The notes beneath the pieces are model-generated. The model did no database searches. It was not told the DNA's origin and was given only the letters and a program-made list of their open reading frames with translations. DNA of 64,000 bases, from positions 1,302,001 through 1,366,000 of the forward strand of contig NZ_CP078089.1 of the NCBI RefSeq assembly GCF_022701195.1, given 5' to 3'. This DNA is from Allobaculum mucilyticum. GTDB taxonomy: Bacteria; Bacillota_I; Bacilli_A; Erysipelotrichales; Erysipelotrichaceae. The position numbers and the translations under genes were made by a program. This document shows positions 31,205 to 40,082 of this stretch, in pieces (position 1 is the first letter of the stretch; each line of letters begins with the position of its first letter).

Positions 31205-32286
31205 GATGGATCTCCCTGTTCTGCCTGATTCTGCTTTTCTGTTTCTTCCTGATCTTTATCCTGGTCTTCGCTGACTTCACTGTCTGCTTCAGAGAGAGTG
31301 GGCTGCTCATCCGGATTCTCTTCTGCACTCTGCATGCGGGCAAGTTCCTGATTTTTCAGTCCCTGTACAAGCATGGCTTCGAGGCGCTCTTCAAAAGCAT
31401 GACCGTCGATGCCGCAGACCGCATAGCCGCAGAAGTATTCGATGCGCTCGATCTGCTCCTTACCAAGAGTTCCCGTAACAAGCAGGAAACGGTCTTCGAG
31501 ACGGTAGTTGGCAACGATCTGAATGTATTTATCAAAGTCGGAGAAATTCTTTCCGCTCTTGATTTCAATGATGTACAGCTCTCCGCCAAGGACGATGACC
31601 AGATCGAATTCGTTGATGATGACGTTTTCCGGATTGGTGATCATCACGTTGCGGAATACGGTTCCGGTGACATCATGCTCTCTGGCAATCCGCTCAACGA
31701 TCCGGCGGGCTTTGTTATAAAGGGCAAATTCAACATAGCGTCCGGTGATGAATGCTTGGGTACGGCTTGAGCCGATCAGGCGGCCGCTGATGGTCGTCGG
31801 TCTGCCGGTCGACAGATAGACGTTGGCAATCACGCCGGTCATGCTGTTGAGCAGACTGGAAAGGCGCTTCTGCTCTTCTTTGCTTCGATGATCCACGCTG
31901 ACCGTAAACTGATACTTCTTGCTGGGAATGGATTTGCGAAGTGCGTCCACAACATCCTCGATCAGATCGCCGGCATCGAGCATTTCTTCGGCAAGCGACA
32001 GAACGGATTCTGGAATTTCAGCCGACTGGCTTTCTTCCTGAATCATCATGCAGCGAGGATTCCACAGAAGAGAGTCGAGAACTTTTCTCGGTTCCATCTT
32101 TCCCACATACGGCGATGAAATCACGGGTCCCTGTGAATGCTTCCCTTTATCCTGGAGTCCGTCTGAAGATTTCAGCTCTCCGGCATTCCTGCGCTCTTCT
32201 GACAGACTGCCTGAAGAGAGCGGTCTGCCAGAATGGACTGCATGCGGGTCTTCAGAAACCGGGATCAGCGCTTTGGCTTTGACCAT
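31201..32286 (-). CDS. PD-(D/E)XK nuclease-like protein (resembles the DUF1887/Card1 nuclease domain)
   Basis: A 361-residue protein. Residues 1-70 are low-complexity. About 110-330 form one folded domain with AFITGRYVEFALYNKARRI, then NEFDLVIVLGGELYIIEIKSG (residues about 227-247), then YRLEDRFLLVTGTLG. The order G-x-x-E-helix, D in a beta strand, and E-x-K is the PD-(D/E)XK catalytic layout and is close to the C-terminal nuclease half of DUF1887/Card1 proteins. The CARF sensor half of Card1 is absent. The C-terminus is an acidic Glu/Gln/Asp tail. The start follows GGAGG. It is the first gene of a two-gene unit with the winged-helix protein. A DNA- or RNA-cleaving effector controlled by its partner is the best inference. 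Confidence 0.6.
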   Translation of the reverse strand: MVKAKALIPVSEDPHAVHSGRPLSSGSLSEERRNAGELKSSDGLQDKGKHSQGPVISSPYVGKMEPRKVLDSLLWNPRCMMIQEESQSAEIPESVLSLAEEMLDAGDLIEDVVDALRKSIPSKKYQFTVSVDHRSKEEQKRLSSLLNSMTGVIANVYLSTGRPTTISGRLIGSSRTQAFITGRYVEFALYNKARRIVERIAREHDVTGTVFRNVMITNPENVIINEFDLVIVLGGELYIIEIKSGKNFSDFDKYIQIVANYRLEDRFLLVTGTLGKEQIERIEYFCGYAVCGIDGHAFEERLEAMLVQGLKNQELARMQSAEENPDEQPTLSEADSEVSEDQDKDQEETEKQNQAEQGDPS

Positions 32287-32770
32287 GAGAAGAAGACCTC
32301 CTTTCCATATATACGGGATAGGCCGGCATGCACCTGCCGGCTTCAGTCACTTTTCTATCATGATAATCTTCCTGCACCCATATTCCGCTAGTCTTTGATG
32401 GACTGATGCAAAAGTTAGAAAGAATTTAGAACCTTTGTCTACTTTAAAACTGTCCTGACATCTTCGCTGTCTTTATTTTTCGAATGTGCCATCCCCCGAT
32501 GTGCTTTTTTCTATGCATCGGCTTTTTTCATCAACCAACCTGTGTTCTTTTCCCGTCTGATTCTTCTTACCCTGATCTAGCCGTTTTTTCAGGCTGCTTT
32601 CCGGCTTCTTCTGGATGGGTTCTGCTCACTGCTTTTCTGCCGCCAAGTGAAACGACAGACAGAAAAAGGCGGCCTGTCGCCATATTTCCCTTTCGGGTAT
32701 ACGGGCGAAAAGCCGTCTGGTGATCATTGAATCAGTGAATTGCGAAAGTTTTCGTCTGTCTGGAGCTGAG
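32287..32770. other. 484-bp intergenic region
   Basis: It contains the leader hairpin of the nuclease-like gene (GCCGGC-aggtgcat-GCCGGC at 32322-32341) and AT-rich promoter sequence. No gene, RNA or convincing glgP terminator was recognised; a weak CCGATG/CATCGG dyad lies near 32496-32522. Confidence 0.45.
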
Positions 32771-35044
32771 CTATTTCAGTTTCCAGATATCGTCGTTGTA
32801 CTGCGCGATAGTGCGGTCAGAAGAGAAGTAGCCGGCCATGGCAATGTTGGTCAGAGCCATTGCGAACCATTTATCTTTGTCTGCATATGCTGCGTAGGCT
32901 TTCTTGCGCTCATCCATGTAAGCATCGAGGTCGCGCAGAGCCATGAACCAGTCTTTGGTTGTGATGTCATGGTGCAGTCTGTGCAGGCATTCCGGATCGC
33001 CAAGGGCCATCATTTCTTCGCCGACCAGGAAGTTTACGATCGGGTCGAGGTTCGGTTCTTTTTCAAGAACTTCCTGCGGATGATAGTCGCCTTTTGCGTA
33101 GCTTTCGATGACGTCTTCACTTTCTGTACCGAAGATGAAGATGTTGTCACCGCCGACGAGATCATGAATCTCAACGTTGGCACCATCATCAGTTCCCAGC
33201 GTAACAGCACCGTTGAGCATGAATTTCATGTTCGAAGTACCGGATGCTTCTTTGGAAGCCAGAGAGATCTGTTCGGAAATATCAGCTGCCGGGATCAGTT
33301 TCTCGGCGCATGTGACGTCATAGTTTTCAACCATGACAACCTGCATGTATTTGTTCACTTCCGGATCGCTGTCGACGATCTGCGAGAAGACCAGAATCGC
33401 GTGGATGATGTCTTTAGCCAGGATGTAAGCCGGAGCGGCTTTTGCACCGAAGATGATGGTGACTTTCTGCTCAGGTTTATAGCCGTTTTTGATCTCCTGA
33501 TAGAGATTGATGGCGGAGAGCAGGTTCATCTGCTGACGTTTGTACTCATGCAGACGTTTAACCTGGATATCGAAGATGGAGTTTACATCGAGGTCGATGT
33601 TCTGCCTCTTCTTCATGAAGACAGCGAGCTCTTTCTTCTTGGTCATCTTGATGTCAGCCAGTTCGGCAAGAGCTTTTTTGTCCTTAACAAACGGGAGCAG
33701 TTTTTCCAGCTCATCGGAATCCGTCAGGAAACCGTCTCCGATTTTGGAAATGATCCAGTCGGTCAGCTGCGGGTTGCAAGCCTGCAGCCAGCGGCGGAAG
33801 GTAATGCCGTTTGTCTTGTTGTTGAATTTCTCTGGGTAGAGCTCATAGAAATCGTGGAGCTCGGTGTTTTTCAGGATATCGGTATGGATCTTGGCTACGC
33901 CGTTGGTCGATTTGGAGAAGTGGATATCCATGTGAGCCATATGAACGAGTCCGTTGTCGTCGATGATTGCGGTTTTCGGGTTGTCGGAACGTTCTTTTGC
34001 GCGACGGTCGAGTTCTTCGATAATTGGTACGATCTGCGGAGCAACCTTTTCCAGGAAGCTTTCCGGCCATTTTTCCAGAGCCTCTGCAAGGATGGTGTGG
34101 TTGGTATAGGCGCAGGTCTTTTCTGTCTGCTCGATCGCCTGATCGATGGTCAGACCTTCATTCATCAGCAGGCGGATCAGTTCAGGGATAACCATGGAAG
34201 GATGGGTATCGTTGATCTGGATTACCGCATGATCACTGATGGAAGTCAGCGGCCAGCCGTGGGCTTTCACGTCCTCGATGATCATCTGCGCACCGGCAGA
34301 AACGAGGAAATACTGCTGGTAGACACGCAGCAGGCGTCCTTTTTCGTCGGAATCATCCGGGTAAAGGAACAGAGTCAGGTTTTCTTCAATATCGGACTTG
34401 TCGAAGTCGATGCCCTCTGTGACGATGGCTTCATTGACTGTATCGAGATCAAACAGCTTCAGCGCGTTTTTCTTTCCCGAATAGCCGCAGACGTCGATGG
34501 AATACAGATGAGCGTGTACGGTACGGTCTCCGAATTCGACTGGGTAGTATTTTCCGGTATCATTGAGCCAGGAATTATCGCTCAGCCATGGATCCGGCAG
34601 TTCTTTCTGCTTGTAGTTCTGGAAAGCCTGATGGAACAGGCCAAGATGATAGTTCAGTCCGACGCCGTCGCCTGGCAGTTCAAGCGTAGCGATGGAATCG
34701 AGGAAGCATGCTGCAAGACGTCCGAGTCCGCCGTTGCCCAGAGAAGGTTCCGGTTCGTACTCTTCGACAGCCGCAAGAGAGATTCCGTTTTCTTCGAGTA
34801 CTTTGCGTACGTCGGCGTAGATGCCCAGGTTGAGAAGGTTATTAGAGAGAAGCTTGCCGATCAGGAACTCGGCAGAGATGTAGTAAAGCTTCCGGTCGCC
34901 TTCGATAACAGGAACCGATTTCATCAGTTCCTTGGTAATGTCGAGAAGGATGTAATAGACTTCACGGTCAGTGCAGTCTTTAAGTTCTTTTCCGTAATAA
35001 TGAGAAGCAATATTCTGGAGTGTCTGATTCATATCAATGTCCAT
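32771..35044 (-). CDS. glgP: glycogen/maltodextrin phosphorylase
   Basis: A 757-residue GT35 phosphorylase that releases glucose-1-phosphate from alpha-1,4-glucans with pyridoxal phosphate. Signatures include PSLGNGGLGRLAACFLDS, NDTHPSMVIPELIRLLM, KTNGITFRRW and the PLP-lysine region EASGTSNMKFMLNGAVTLGT. The start at 35044 (MDIDMNQT) is chosen because AGGAGG lies upstream of it and inside any longer frame. No glgBCAD cluster is nearby, and malQ and a maltodextrin importer are, so it most likely degrades imported maltodextrins. Two cre-like sites (35089-35141) lie in its leader. Confidence 0.95.
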   Translation of the reverse strand: MDIDMNQTLQNIASHYYGKELKDCTDREVYYILLDITKELMKSVPVIEGDRKLYYISAEFLIGKLLSNNLLNLGIYADVRKVLEENGISLAAVEEYEPEPSLGNGGLGRLAACFLDSIATLELPGDGVGLNYHLGLFHQAFQNYKQKELPDPWLSDNSWLNDTGKYYPVEFGDRTVHAHLYSIDVCGYSGKKNALKLFDLDTVNEAIVTEGIDFDKSDIEENLTLFLYPDDSDEKGRLLRVYQQYFLVSAGAQMIIEDVKAHGWPLTSISDHAVIQINDTHPSMVIPELIRLLMNEGLTIDQAIEQTEKTCAYTNHTILAEALEKWPESFLEKVAPQIVPIIEELDRRAKERSDNPKTAIIDDNGLVHMAHMDIHFSKSTNGVAKIHTDILKNTELHDFYELYPEKFNNKTNGITFRRWLQACNPQLTDWIISKIGDGFLTDSDELEKLLPFVKDKKALAELADIKMTKKKELAVFMKKRQNIDLDVNSIFDIQVKRLHEYKRQQMNLLSAINLYQEIKNGYKPEQKVTIIFGAKAAPAYILAKDIIHAILVFSQIVDSDPEVNKYMQVVMVENYDVTCAEKLIPAADISEQISLASKEASGTSNMKFMLNGAVTLGTDDGANVEIHDLVGGDNIFIFGTESEDVIESYAKGDYHPQEVLEKEPNLDPIVNFLVGEEMMALGDPECLHRLHHDITTKDWFMALRDLDAYMDERKKAYAAYADKDKWFAMALTNIAMAGYFSSDRTIAQYNDDIWKLK

Positions 35045-35088
35045 AATGTTGAATTTCCTCCTGAGTAGACTATACAAATGTTCCCCAA

Positions 35089-35141
35089 TGAAAGCGATTG
35101 AAACGAATCAAAAATATGCTTAACATATTTAAGCGCTTTCC
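35089..35141 (-). promoter_or_regulatory. two candidate cre sites upstream of glgP
   Basis: TGAAAGCGATTGAA (35089-35102) and, on the minus strand, GGAAAGCGCTTAAA (35128-35141) each match the cre consensus at 12 of 14 positions. Their position just upstream of the start codon suggests catabolite repression by roadblock or promoter occlusion. Confidence 0.5.
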
Positions 35142-35162
35142 TGATTTTGGCTTCCTTACTAT

Positions 35163-35210
35163 TTGTACAGGAAATTTATAATAGTATAATAAAATGATTG
35201 AACAATCATT
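35163..35210 (+). promoter_or_regulatory. promoter and overlapping dyad for the 35278 gene
   Basis: TTGTAC (35163-35168), a 16-base spacer and TATAAT (35185-35190) form a good sigma-A promoter. Directly after it lies AATGATTG-aa-CAATCATT (35193-35210), a perfect 8-bp dyad placed like an operator. Read on the other strand the dyad overlaps TTGTTC and TATTAT boxes that could drive glgP. Confidence 0.5.
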
Positions 35211-35277
35211 ATGCAACAGTTGTTTCATAAAGTTGCAATATATTGCACATATTGCACGGAAAGGATAATTTCTATTT

Positions 35278-35796
35278 ATGGCCGTCTATGCTATCTGGTT
35301 TCTCGGTATTCTGCTCTGCGTTCTTGCTGCTGTTTTTCTCTACAAAAACGTCGTTGCTCTGAAAGCGACCTTTGATGCGCAGAAGGCGTTCCGCAAGATC
35401 CACTCCGATGCCGTCCTGGCTTCTTCAGACATGGGCTGGGTCTGGTTCGACGTTCTGCTCTGCATTCTCTCCGTCTCCTTTTCAACGCAGGCTACGATCA
35501 TTAACGGAACCGACGTCTTCTCGCCAGAATCTCTCTGCTTCATCGGCATCGCCGTATTCTGCGCCGGCAAAGCCGTTTCCCGCTGGAACGGAAACCGCAT
35601 GATGTTCTACAAGCAGGGACTCATGTACAAAACCGAAGAAATCCCCTTCAGCTCCATCAAATCGCTCACTCCTTATGGCGGTCAGTTTGAGCTGGCCGGC
35701 AAAAAGGAAAAATACATGATCTCCAGACGCCAGGCAAAAGTGCTCGAACAGAAACTGACAGCCTGGAAAGATGACCGCAGAAACCGCAGAAAATAA
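35278..35796 (+). CDS. hypothetical membrane protein
   Basis: A 172-residue protein. Hydrophobic segments occupy about residues 3-24 (YAIWFLGILLCVLAAVFLY), 52-68 (VWFDVLLCILSVSF) and 80-97 (LCFIGIAVFCAGKAV). The C-terminal 75 residues are soluble and contain MMFYKQGLMYKTEEIPFSSIKSLTPYG, which looks like the small PH-like or DUF5673-type cytosolic domain seen in many short Bacillota membrane proteins. Function unknown. It is divergent from glgP and sits behind an operator-like dyad, then ends at its own terminator, so it is a single-gene unit. Confidence 0.65.
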   Translation: MAVYAIWFLGILLCVLAAVFLYKNVVALKATFDAQKAFRKIHSDAVLASSDMGWVWFDVLLCILSVSFSTQATIINGTDVFSPESLCFIGIAVFCAGKAVSRWNGNRMMFYKQGLMYKTEEIPFSSIKSLTPYGGQFELAGKKEKYMISRRQAKVLEQKLTAWKDDRRNRRK

Positions 35797-35831
35797 GACT
35801 GCTTCATCATTCAGCAAGCAGCCCCACGCGG

Positions 35832-35854
35832 CGGCAGATACCCTTCTGCTGCCG
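35832..35854 (+). terminator. terminator of the 35278 membrane protein gene
   Basis: CGGCAG-atacccttctg-CTGCCG followed by TTTTTC. Confidence 0.75.
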
Positions 35855-36073
35855 TTTTTCTGTTCTTCTTCTATCCATTCGCATAGCCCCCGTTTTGCTC
35901 TCATGTGCGCTGTCTGGCCCTGCTCCTGCGTGATCTGGCACGCTCTGACTTCCCGGTGCGCGTCCTGGCTTTATCCTGCTCTTCGGGCTGCTTTCCAATC
36001 TGCTTTCGATCCGGCCTTCAATCCGCTCTCTGCATCACCTCTCCGGTTTCAACGCCTCCACACAGCGTATAAA

Positions 36074-36116
36074 AGCCCGGCAGTTCGAACGATACCTCTC
36101 GTCCGTCTGCCGGGCT
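36074..36116 (-). terminator. terminator of the phosphate transporter gene
   Basis: A 10-bp stem (AGCCCGGCAG and complement) followed on the minus strand by TTTTATACG. Confidence 0.75.
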
Positions 36117-36186
36117 CTTGTTTCTGATAAAGATTTGTTCTGAAGTCTGCCTGCCGCTTTTTCTGGCGTGCAGAACCGAAAACGAA

Positions 36187-37953
36187 CTAGCCGTTTACCG
36201 AGTATTTCAGTTCGTAGTGGCGGAGCAATTCTGCATAGTCCGGTTTCATTTCGGTTGTGTAGGAACGCAGGTAGCGGTGGATCGAGAAGTCTTTCTCGCT
36301 TTCTTTGACGACGTCAAGAGCGATCGCTGCGCAATGGTCAACGATGCGCTGGAAATCCGAAATGATATCCGCCTGCAGGAAGCCTGCTTCCATGGAACAG
36401 GTTCCGGCTTTCAGACGCTTGATGTGGCGTTTCTTGATCTGCGATGCAGAAAGAGAAACGAGCTGCTGCAGAGCGAAGACGCGTTTGATGTGATCAACGT
36501 CGTTGCTCATGAAGGAATCAACTGTGATCGTAACCGCTTCTTCAGCGGCTGCTGCGATGACATTCAGTTCATCGAGCGCATCGACGGTGAATGTCTGTTT
36601 CTTTTCCTTCATGCCTTTTGCAACGTCCGCAATAGACAGAGCGTAGTCGCCGATCGCTTCAAAGTCCGCGATGGCCTGCAGGGATTTGGAAATGTTCTGC
36701 GACTGGCGGTAGGTAACGCCGGCAGCCGTCAGCTTAACCAGGTATTTTCCGAGTTTTTCTTCGTATTTATTCAGGGTCTGTTCGAGATCCGAAACTTTGC
36801 GGTATCCCTCATTGGAATAGTCATTGAGCAGGTTGACTGCGCGGATGACGTTCTTTCTTGCCTTGCGGCCCATGCCGTCCATGACATCCATGGCAGCCTG
36901 ATAGGCAAGATCCGGGTTGGCGAGCAGACGGCCTTCAAGCTTGTCAAAGTCGCCGAGATCTTCTTCATCGGTTTTGTCAGCCGGGATCAGCAGGAAGACA
37001 AGTTTCTTGATCAGCTTGCAGAACGGAAGCATGGCCGTCATCGTCGCGGCACGGAAGATCGTATTGACCGCCGCTGTTGAGAACGGGTTCATGACCATGC
37101 CGGCCAGATTGCATACTCCGAGTGCTTCAAGCGGATAGTACACCGCGGAAGCTACACCGGCGGACAGGATGGCTACAAGCAGATAGACCAGCGACGTTCG
37201 CACACCGTCCTTGTTGGCACCGACTGCCGCAAGAAGAACAGGCGAAGATGCGCCGATTCCAATACCCATAACCAGGGGGAATGTCGACTGGAAAGTCATC
37301 GCTCCGGTAACACTCAGCGACTGGACAACACCGATCGCAGCCGAACTCGACTGCAGAACCGCTGCTGCGACAATACCAAAGAGCAGCGCGATCAGCGGGT
37401 TGTTGAGAGTCTGCATCATCGAGATGAAGGTCTCATTGGTTTTGAGCGGTGCAACCGCGCCGGACATCATGCTCATGCCAGTCATCAGAACCGCAAAGCC
37501 GAGCAGGATGTTGCCGAATGCTTTCATTGAATCTTTTTTTGCGAACATGTGCAGGAGCATGCCTGCGATGGCCATCACGGCTGTGATGGTTGTGGACGAG
37601 AAATAGGACGCCCAGCCCGCACCTTCAATAAAGGACATACAGACGATCCATCCAGTGATGCTCGTTCCGATATTCGCGCCGAGAATGACGCCAATGGCCT
37701 GGGTTACCTTCATCATACCGGAGTTCACAAAACCGATAACCATGACGGTCGCCGCAGAACTCGACTGAATGACACAGGTTACTGCAGCGCCAAGAAGGAA
37801 TCCTTTCCAGGGGGAATTTGTCAGCCGGTACAGAATCATTTCCATCTTATTACCAGCGACTTTCTTCAGACCGTCCGACATTGCGCTCATTCCAAACAGG
37901 AAGAGAGCCACTCCAGTCAGAAGGCCGAGAATCATCGATACAGTATCGTTCAT
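36187..37953 (-). CDS. Na+/phosphate cotransporter family protein (NptA-like, PhoU tail)
   Basis: A 588-residue membrane protein. The first 320 residues hold the two inverted Na/Pi repeats, each with the QSSSA signature (CVIQSSSAATVMVIGFV and AAVLQSSSAAIGVVQSL) and long TM helices such as MILGLLTGVALFLFGMSAM. The last 230 residues form a PhoU-like helical bundle (LNKYEEKLGKYLVKLTAAG, YRQSQNISKSLQAIADFEAIGDY). The family imports phosphate with sodium. The start at 37953 follows GGAG at normal distance. It is monocistronic. Confidence 0.9.
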   Translation of the reverse strand: MNDTVSMILGLLTGVALFLFGMSAMSDGLKKVAGNKMEMILYRLTNSPWKGFLLGAAVTCVIQSSSAATVMVIGFVNSGMMKVTQAIGVILGANIGTSITGWIVCMSFIEGAGWASYFSSTTITAVMAIAGMLLHMFAKKDSMKAFGNILLGFAVLMTGMSMMSGAVAPLKTNETFISMMQTLNNPLIALLFGIVAAAVLQSSSAAIGVVQSLSVTGAMTFQSTFPLVMGIGIGASSPVLLAAVGANKDGVRTSLVYLLVAILSAGVASAVYYPLEALGVCNLAGMVMNPFSTAAVNTIFRAATMTAMLPFCKLIKKLVFLLIPADKTDEEDLGDFDKLEGRLLANPDLAYQAAMDVMDGMGRKARKNVIRAVNLLNDYSNEGYRKVSDLEQTLNKYEEKLGKYLVKLTAAGVTYRQSQNISKSLQAIADFEAIGDYALSIADVAKGMKEKKQTFTVDALDELNVIAAAAEEAVTITVDSFMSNDVDHIKRVFALQQLVSLSASQIKKRHIKRLKAGTCSMEAGFLQADIISDFQRIVDHCAAIALDVVKESEKDFSIHRYLRSYTTEMKPDYAELLRHYELKYSVNG

Positions 37954-38280
37954 TTTCTTCTCCAGAGGCACTTTATATGTGCCTGATTCCGATTGCCTCT
38001 ATTGTTTCATGATATGTAAAATCTCTCAATAGCGCACTTTGCACGAATTTGATCATTTTTTTACACCCGCTTAACTGAACATTATTCATTTAATTCCGAA
38101 CCGTGCTTCACACGAATTATCACTGCAACATTTAGAACAGGCGCCTGGCGAAAGCCCTTACTGCTGCGATCCGGCCTGATCTTCTTTTTTCTGCAAAAAA
38201 GACCATCCCAGAGAGAAGTCACTCTGCAGGGATGGTCTTTCTATATTTTCTGTCTTCGTTCTGTGTCAGAGAAAGAGAAA
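37954..38280. other. 327-bp intergenic region
   Basis: Promoter of the phosphate transporter on the right-to-left strand and the malQ terminator (38200-38238). No gene seen. Confidence 0.55.
38200..38238 (-). terminator. terminator of malQ
   Basis: A 10-bp stem (AGACCATCCC and complement) followed on the minus strand by TTTTTTGCAG. Confidence 0.8.
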
Positions 38281-39858
38281 TCAGCTTTCGGTGTCGATGA
38301 CAGCTTCCTCGTCTGCTTTTTCTTTAGCTTCAGCACTAGCCTCGGCTTCATCGACCGGTTTTGCCTTTTTAACGATCGGTGCTCTGCCGTACAGCTTTGT
38401 GAGCCATGCAAGAGCGCCTTCCATATCATCGGTATGCCAGTCGGGTTTCATGCGCCATACCCAGTTTCCGCCTGTGACACCCGGCGTATTCATACGTGCC
38501 GAGGAGTCAAGGTTAAGCAGATCCTGCATCTGAAGGATGGAGGTATCGCTTGGTGAAGCGATGACGGTACGCATCATTTCCCAGTTGTATTCATCCGGGT
38601 TGTACGCATCCATGAAGTCCTGCGCATATTTGCGGTCTTCCGGACTGATGGCTTTAAACCAGCCCTGGATGGTGTCATTGTCATGCGTTCCGGCATAGGC
38701 AATCGAGTTTTTCGGGTAGTTGTAAGGCAGGTAAGTCGATCCGCCGGTGTCTCTGGAATCGAAACCGAATTCGAGAACTTTCATTCCCGGGAATCCGGAT
38801 TCTTCAAGCAGCTTCTGAACAGATTCTGTCAGGTAGCCAAGATCTTCGGCAACGATTTTGCGTTTGCCGATTTTCTTTTCCATAGCTTTGAACAGGTCAA
38901 TGCCAGGTCCTTTGAGCCATTCGCCTTTACGGGCTGTTTTAGCGCCATAAGGAATGGAATAGAAGGAATCAAAGCCGCGGAAGTGGTCGATTCGAAGGAT
39001 GTCATAGACGTTTGTCAGATGCTCAATCCGGCGAATCCACCAGTCGTAGCCGGTTTTCTTATGGTAAGCCCAGTCATAGAGCGGGTTGCCCCAGAGCTGA
39101 CCATCCGCCGAGAAACCGTCAGGCGGGCAGCCGGCAACTGCACTTGGCTTGCCATCTTTGTCGAGAAGGAACAGTTCCGGGTTGCTCCATGCATCAACGG
39201 AATCGAGCGCAACATAAATCGGCAGGTCGCCGAGGATTTCTACGCCGTTTTTATTGGCATAGGCACGCAGCTTGTTCCACTGCTTGAAGAACAGGTACTG
39301 CATGACTTTGTAATAATCCATGCGCTCTTTCTGTTCTTCTTTCCATGTGTTGGCTTTGAGCTTGTCGTAGCGGCGGTATTCCGGTGCCCATTCCAGCCAC
39401 GGCTTGCCTTTGTTAGCATCTTTGAGAGCCATGAACAGTGCATAATCTTCAATCCAGTCCTGGTTCTCCAGAAGGAACTGTTCATATTCCTTATCCGGAT
39501 TTTCCAGGAAGCGGTTGACTGCCAGTTCAAGAACCGGGTAGCGCTCATTGTAGAGACGTCCAAAATCAACCTTTTCCTCATCGTCGCCCCAGTCGAGGTT
39601 CTGGTATTCTGCCGGCTTAAGCAGTCCGTCTTCTGCCAGCGTATCCAGGTCGATCAGATACGGGTTTCCGGCAAAAGTGGAATAGCTTGCATAGGGGGAA
39701 TCGCCATAGCCCGTCGGGCACAGCGGCAGCACCTGCCAGATGCTCTGGCCAGTGCGTTTGAGGAAGTCAACAAATTCATAGGCTTCTTTGCCCAGCGTTC
39801 CGATTCCATAGGGGGACGGAAGGCTTGTGACGTGAAGAAGAATTCCGTTTTTACGCAT
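38281..39858 (-). CDS. malQ: 4-alpha-glucanotransferase (amylomaltase)
   Basis: A 525-residue GH77 enzyme that disproportionates maltodextrins in the cytoplasm, giving glucose and longer chains for GlgP. Signatures include HVTSLPSPYGIGTLG, GDLPIYVALDSVDAW, the nucleophile region LRIDHFRGFDSFY, the acid/base region IVAEDLGYLTESV and YAGTHDNDT. The C-terminal 30 residues are an Ala/Glu-rich acidic tail (EAEASAEAKEKADEEA) not usual for the family. It lies downstream of the lacI-type gene on the same strand, separated by about 225 bp, and ends at its own terminator. Confidence 0.94.
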   Translation of the reverse strand: MRKNGILLHVTSLPSPYGIGTLGKEAYEFVDFLKRTGQSIWQVLPLCPTGYGDSPYASYSTFAGNPYLIDLDTLAEDGLLKPAEYQNLDWGDDEEKVDFGRLYNERYPVLELAVNRFLENPDKEYEQFLLENQDWIEDYALFMALKDANKGKPWLEWAPEYRRYDKLKANTWKEEQKERMDYYKVMQYLFFKQWNKLRAYANKNGVEILGDLPIYVALDSVDAWSNPELFLLDKDGKPSAVAGCPPDGFSADGQLWGNPLYDWAYHKKTGYDWWIRRIEHLTNVYDILRIDHFRGFDSFYSIPYGAKTARKGEWLKGPGIDLFKAMEKKIGKRKIVAEDLGYLTESVQKLLEESGFPGMKVLEFGFDSRDTGGSTYLPYNYPKNSIAYAGTHDNDTIQGWFKAISPEDRKYAQDFMDAYNPDEYNWEMMRTVIASPSDTSILQMQDLLNLDSSARMNTPGVTGGNWVWRMKPDWHTDDMEGALAWLTKLYGRAPIVKKAKPVDEAEASAEAKEKADEEAVIDTES

Positions 39859-40082
39859 AGTACTCTCTTTCTACAGTTTCACAGGCAGGCGCCTGAAGGA
39901 TGATGCAGCATTCCCTCAGGACGCAGAAACTGAATTGTATGTATTTTTAGTCTGCCTGCATGGGTCTTTAATATATTAGCGCAAATCAATCTGCCTTCCG
40001 GCAGGCCGCAGGCCAGCCAGCAGCTAAAAGAACAGCTTTACGATTGATTGTTGCATTGTCCGCAGTTCTGCTGTGCAGATTC

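Larger units (their letters stand above)
35797..36186. other. 390-bp region between converging genes
   Basis: It holds terminators for both neighbours (35832-35854 plus, 36074-36116 minus). Nothing else is recognised between them. Confidence 0.6.

Noticed and set aside
32720-35068. A 782-codon open frame on the plus strand opposite glgP
   Set aside because: It mirrors glgP codons in the complementary frame. The glgP protein is unmistakable, and the opposite product has no family features. Similar long mirror frames lie opposite galE, galT, malE and the helicase.
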